DNA of 33,906 bases, from assembly GCA_900546485.1 (NCBI GenBank), contig URDK01000024.1, positions 1 to 33,906 of the forward strand. The letters are read 5' to 3'. Of this stretch, positions 30,736-33,906 are shown piece after piece; positions within the stretch are counted from its first letter, which is position 1, and each line of letters opens with the position of its first letter. A program made the position numbers and the translations under genes. The notes under the pieces are model-generated. The model searched no databases, had not been told where the DNA came from, and saw only the letters and a program-made list of their open reading frames with translations. This DNA comes from an uncultured Eubacteriales bacterium. Lineage in GTDB: Bacteria; Bacillota; Clostridia; Oscillospirales; Oscillospiraceae.

Positions 30736-32010
30736 ATGCTGTATTCAGAAAAGGTTCGCGTTTTTCTCACAAGGCACGGCATGGAGCCGGAGCGCATAGA
30801 CTTCGGCGAGACCACTGCAGCCTTCATCGGCGAGATGGAGCTGGGACTGCGTGGGCGAGAGAGCTCACTCAGGATGATACCCACTTATCTCACTGCCGAC
30901 GGCTCGCTGCCCTTTGGGGAGCCCGCCGTGGTTATCGATGCCGGCGGCACGAACTTCCGCACCGCACTGGTTAGCTTCACGGAGGCGGGTCCGATCATCG
31001 ACTCGCTGAACGTCTGCGCCATGCCCGGTACCGACGGGGCCGTCGCCTGGGAGGATTTCATAGCCTTTGCAGCTGACCATATTGCCCCTCTGCTCGACAG
31101 GGCGTCGAAGGTCGGCTTCTGCTTCTCCTACCCCACAGAGGAGACGCCGGAGCGCGACGGCTACGTCCTCAGCCTGACGAAGCAGGTGCAGCTCACGGGC
31201 TTTGAAGGCAGGCTCATCTGCGCCGACCTCGCCGCAGAGCTGGCAAAGCGCGGTATAAGCGGCAAGAGCTTTGTGCTCTTGAACGACACGCCTGCCGTAC
31301 TGCTCTCCGGGGCTTCCTACGCCGCTGAGCAGGGCTGCGACGGGCTGATGGGCCTCATCTCCGGCACGGGCACAAACACCTGCTGCGTACTGCCGGACGA
31401 GTCCATCAAAAAGCCTCACGGAGCCTTTTCCGGCAGCATGCTCGTGAACCTCGAGTCCGGCAACTTCAACGTATTGCCGCGCGGCGATTACGACGTTGAG
31501 CTCGACAACGCCACGCTTGACCCCGGCGTATACCGCCATGAGAAGATGACCTCAGGCGCCTATCTGGGCGAGCTCTGCCGGCTCACGCTCCGCGGCGCCG
31601 CCGCAGAAGGGCTCTTTTCAGAGGAGGCCGCCGCAAAGATACTCTCGCTCGAAGAGCTGAACTCGGCCGAGGCCGACGCCATGGCCTGCGGCGGCGGGGA
31701 CATGTTCACGGGCGAGGACGCCGCCACGGCGTCGGAGCTCTGCAACGCCATATTCGTGCGCTCGGCGCGCTGCGTCTGTGCCAACATTGCGTCCATACTC
31801 GTGCTAACCGACCGCGGCTCCGATCCTGAGCACCCTGCCTGCGTCTGCGCCGACGGCTCAGTTATCCGCAAGAGCCGCGCCTTCCGTGAGGCACTCGATG
31901 AATTCATGCAGAGCTTTATCACCGATGGTCTGGGCCGCTACGCGGTCATCTGGTCGACCGAGAACGCCACCATGCTCGGCTCGGCAGCCGCCGCGCTGCT
32001 GAACGGCTGA
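30736..32010 (+). CDS. Eukaryote-type hexokinase
   Basis: ATP-dependent hexose kinase of 424 aa. Its motifs are those of the hexokinase family better known from eukaryotes, not of bacterial ROK or Glk glucokinases: DAGGTNFRTALV (68-79, phosphate loop), GFCFSYP (127-133), LTKQ (148-151, equivalent of the TKG loop), LLNDTPAVLLSG (181-192, catalytic Asp184), ISGTGTNTCC (208-217, adenosine region), NLESGNF, and LDPGVYRHEKMTSGAYLGEL. It is shorter than the ~485-aa yeast enzymes. The ATG at 30736 has GGGGTG 6 bases upstream; an in-frame earlier ATG at 30697 lies in the hairpin and lacks a site. The hexose preference cannot be read from sequence. Confidence 0.9.
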   Translation: MLYSEKVRVFLTRHGMEPERIDFGETTAAFIGEMELGLRGRESSLRMIPTYLTADGSLPFGEPAVVIDAGGTNFRTALVSFTEAGPIIDSLNVCAMPGTDGAVAWEDFIAFAADHIAPLLDRASKVGFCFSYPTEETPERDGYVLSLTKQVQLTGFEGRLICADLAAELAKRGISGKSFVLLNDTPAVLLSGASYAAEQGCDGLMGLISGTGTNTCCVLPDESIKKPHGAFSGSMLVNLESGNFNVLPRGDYDVELDNATLDPGVYRHEKMTSGAYLGELCRLTLRGAAAEGLFSEEAAAKILSLEELNSAEADAMACGGGDMFTGEDAATASELCNAIFVRSARCVCANIASILVLTDRGSDPEHPACVCADGSVIRKSRAFREALDEFMQSFITDGLGRYAVIWSTENATMLGSAAAALLNG

Positions 32011-32041
32011 AAAGGATACATACACATCAGGAGGAACTACA

Positions 32042-32434
32042 ATGTCGCTTGAACTCGGAATCAAAGGCAGCTCCAGCTGCACAGTCACTCAAGATCTCAC
32101 CGCCAAGGCCCTGCGTTCCGGCGGGCTTGACGTGTTCGCCACACCCATCATGATAGCGCTCATGGAAGAGGCCTCTCTGGTCTCCGTGCGCCCCTACCTC
32201 GAGCCGGGTATGGACACCGTCGGCACCCACCTCGACGTCTCCCACCTCTCCCCCACCCCCGTAGGCATGAAGGTCACGGCTGAGAGCGAGCTTGTCGAGA
32301 TAGACCGCCGCCGCCTCGTCTTTGCCGTCAAGGCTTACGACGAGTCTGGCCTCATCGGCGAAGGCACGCACGAGCGCTTCATCGTCGATATGGACAAGTT
32401 CACCGCAAAGTGCGAGGCTAAGCTGGCGAAGTAA
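32042..32434 (+). CDS. Hotdog-fold thioesterase, FlK (fluoroacetyl-CoA thioesterase)-like
   Basis: A 130-aa hotdog protein. The three catalytic positions known for FlK (Thr42, Glu50, His76) align, keeping identical spacing, with Thr34 (VFATP), Glu42 (LMEEAS) and His68 (VSHLSPTPVG). FlK hydrolyses fluoroacetyl-CoA, but most relatives probably cleave other small acyl-CoAs, so no fluorinated substrate is claimed. AGGAGG lies 7 bases before the ATG. It follows the hexokinase gene by 31 bases and ends in a strong bidirectional terminator. Confidence 0.88.
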   Translation: MSLELGIKGSSSCTVTQDLTAKALRSGGLDVFATPIMIALMEEASLVSVRPYLEPGMDTVGTHLDVSHLSPTPVGMKVTAESELVEIDRRRLVFAVKAYDESGLIGEGTHERFIVDMDKFTAKCEAKLAK

Positions 32435-32446
32435 ATCCACAAAAGC

Positions 32447-32478
32447 AAAAGGCCCGTCCCACGTGGGACGGGCCTTTT
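32447..32478. terminator. Bidirectional intrinsic terminator
   Basis: AAAAGGCCCGTCCC (32447-32460) and GGGACGGGCCTTTT (32465-32478) form a perfect 14-bp palindrome with a 4-nt ACGT loop. A/T runs on both sides make it work for the plus-strand thioesterase gene and the minus-strand rqcH gene, whose stop codon abuts it. Confidence 0.95.
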
Positions 32479-33906
32479 TTATTTCACTTTCTCGGCCAAT
32501 GCCTTATCGGGGGCGGCCATGATGGTCTCGTAGTTCGTGTAGATGACCTTGCCGGGGAGGGCGCCGGAGGGTTTTTTGACGTTGCGGGCCATGGTGTAGT
32601 CGACCGGCACCTTGCCGCTCTCGCGCGCCTGGGAGAAGTACGCCGCGAGGGACGCCGCCTCCTCGATGGTCCGGTCATCCGGGCGCGTATCCTCGGCGCG
32701 GATGATGACGTGGGAGCCGTGCACCTTCTGGACGTGCAGCCAGATATCCGTCCGTCGCGCGGTCTTGAGCGTCAGCTCGTCATTCTGCGCGTTGGAGCGG
32801 CCTATGAGTATCTCGTAGCCCGTGGAGGAGACACAGCGCATTGGGCCGAGCGGCTTTATCTTCCGCTCCTTGCCGCCCTTCGGCGCGCGCAGCACGCCTG
32901 CCGCCGTGAGCTCGCGGCGTATCTCAGCGACCTCCTTCTCGCTCGAGACGCGGCTGAGGCTGTCGAGCGTGCTCTCGAGGTAGTCTAACATGGCCTCTCC
33001 CTCTGCTATGAGCTTTGTGAGGTGTTGCTCCGCAGCGGCTGCCTTTTTATATTCCTTATAGGCCGCTGCTGCGTTCTGCTGCGGCGTTTTCATGGGGTCG
33101 AGCGCTATCTCCACCGTCGGGCAGCCCTCGGCGTAATAGTCCTCGCACACGAGCTTCCGCGCGCCCTTTTCCGCGCGCCACAGGTTCGCGGTTATGAGGT
33201 CGCCGCGCTTCCTCAGCGTCTCTCTGTCCGCAGTTTTGGCAAGTTCCGTGCGCTGCTGTGAGAGCTTTCGTGCCTGGCGGTCCCGCAATGTCTTGACCGT
33301 CTTGGTCGTGTCGTGCGATACACGGCGCATGCGCTCCGCGCGCTCGCGGCCGGAATAGAACTCGTCGAGCAGGTCGGAAAAGCTCCCCCGCGGCTCACAC
33401 TTCATCGCGGCGCCGTACTGCGTTATGCGCATGAAGGAGAAGTCCCGCGGCTCGCCATCCTCGGTGAGCATATAGGGCGTCAGCTCCCCGGCCTGGACGC
33501 TCTCGGCAAAGGCGTCCGCCGCGGCGGCGAGGTCGCCGCCCTCCCCCGCGCGGTGAGCAATCTCGCGCGCAATGAGCGGCGAGAGGCCCGAGAAGGCGTC
33601 CTGGAGGCGTTTGTCGCCCGGTTTGTCGTCTGGGGTGTTCTCTATCGCCGCGCGGCGCTCGGAGGCGCTCAGGACGAGCAGATTAGGCTTGGCGGGCTTT
33701 GGCGGCAGGCGGTAGAGCATGCCAGGCAGCAGCCGCCGGTAGGCGTCCTCCCCGAAGTCCGCGCGGCGCAGGCAATCTATTATGACGCCGTCCGCGTCCG
33801 CGAGGATGAGGTTAGATGAGCGGCCCATCAGCTCCGCGATGAGGCTTTTTTTCGTCTCCACGCCCAGCTCGTCCCGGGCGGTGAGCTCGAGGACGGCCAT
33901 GCGCTC
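32479..33906 (-). CDS. rqcH: Rqc2/RqcH (NFACT) family protein, 5' end beyond the window
   Basis: The last ~475 codons of an NFACT protein, which binds stalled 50S ribosomal subunits with peptidyl-tRNA and adds C-terminal alanine tails. The reading frame is open through the right edge, and the family is normally ~570-580 aa, so about 100 N-terminal residues are missing. The visible part includes the end of NFACT-N (LIAELMGRSSNLILAD), the coiled-coil middle (KEYKKAAAAEQHLTKLIAEG) and the NFACT-R domain with RRTDIWLHVQKVHGSHVII, DDRTIEEAASLAAYFS and VDYTMARNVKKPSGALPGKV. Older annotations call these fibronectin-binding proteins. It converges on the thioesterase gene across the bidirectional terminator. 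Confidence 0.94.
   Translation of the reverse strand, partial: ERMAVLELTARDELGVETKKSLIAELMGRSSNLILADADGVIIDCLRRADFGEDAYRRLLPGMLYRLPPKPAKPNLLVLSASERRAAIENTPDDKPGDKRLQDAFSGLSPLIAREIAHRAGEGGDLAAAADAFAESVQAGELTPYMLTEDGEPRDFSFMRITQYGAAMKCEPRGSFSDLLDEFYSGRERAERMRRVSHDTTKTVKTLRDRQARKLSQQRTELAKTADRETLRKRGDLITANLWRAEKGARKLVCEDYYAEGCPTVEIALDPMKTPQQNAAAAYKEYKKAAAAEQHLTKLIAEGEAMLDYLESTLDSLSRVSSEKEVAEIRRELTAAGVLRAPKGGKERKIKPLGPMRCVSSTGYEILIGRSNAQNDELTLKTARRTDIWLHVQKVHGSHVIIRAEDTRPDDRTIEEAASLAAYFSQARESGKVPVDYTMARNVKKPSGALPGKVIYTNYETIMAAPDKALAEKVK

Overview
The window looks like a chromosomal segment of a Gram-positive Firmicute of the class Clostridia, probably an Oscillospiraceae-type gut anaerobe. The signs are strong GGAGG ribosome sites, lipobox lipoproteins, sigma-A promoters with TTGACA/TATAAT and 17-bp spacers, intrinsic terminators, tRNAs with encoded CCA, and a YerC/TrpR-like, Hsp33 and RqcH complement. 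GC content is high for this class. This placement is inference from gene content; no species is claimed.

Layout. (1) Positions 1-5750, minus strand: two paralogous ~786-789-aa lipoproteins, each an N-terminal propeller-like region followed by a family 1 solute-binding domain, with a GNAT acetyltransferase between them. Both lipoprotein promoters carry a similar small palindrome at the same offset from the -10. (2) 5762-7132: murC. (3) 7278-20102: the most interesting block. A minus-strand DeoR/GlpR-type repressor diverges from an eleven-gene plus-strand operon. The operon encodes a dipeptide-type ABC importer (binding protein, two permeases, two ATPases), a Cys/Met-metabolism PLP enzyme, a UlaG ascorbate-6-phosphate lactonase homologue, a cytoplasmic beta-propeller protein of unknown function, a PfkB sugar kinase, a UlaE 3-epimerase and a UlaF/AraD 4-epimerase, and ends in a strong terminator. 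(4) 20174-23452: cca, family 4 uracil-DNA glycosylase, a DUF2156 protein and a GNAT, then a terminator. (5) 23525-24996: ECF-like sigma factor and an overlapping membrane-anchored protein, probably its regulator. (6) 24998-26530, minus: two overlapping membrane proteins, the second of the TVP38/TMEM64 family. (7) 26623-27112, minus: tRNA-Val, -Phe, -Gly and -Cys from a near-perfect promoter. (8) 27121-29110, minus: yerC-like regulator, methyltransferase and hslO. (9) 29168-32434, plus: nfeD-like, SPFH protein, a eukaryote-type hexokinase and an FlK-like thioesterase. (10) 32447-33906: a bidirectional terminator and the C-terminal ~80% of rqcH, running off the right edge.

How it fits together. 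The operon in block 3 resembles the E. coli L-ascorbate (ula) pathway: DeoR-type repressor, UlaG lactonase, UlaE and UlaF. The PTS transporter that would import and phosphorylate ascorbate is replaced by an ABC importer plus a PfkB kinase. No 3-keto-L-gulonate-6-phosphate decarboxylase (UlaD) is visible. Two additional enzymes, the propeller protein and the PLP lyase, sit inside the operon. This suggests a route in which an ascorbate-like lactone, or a conjugate of one, is imported unphosphorylated, cleaved and/or phosphorylated inside the cell, opened by UlaG and funnelled to D-xylulose-5-phosphate. The substrate and the roles of the two extra proteins cannot be fixed from sequence alone.
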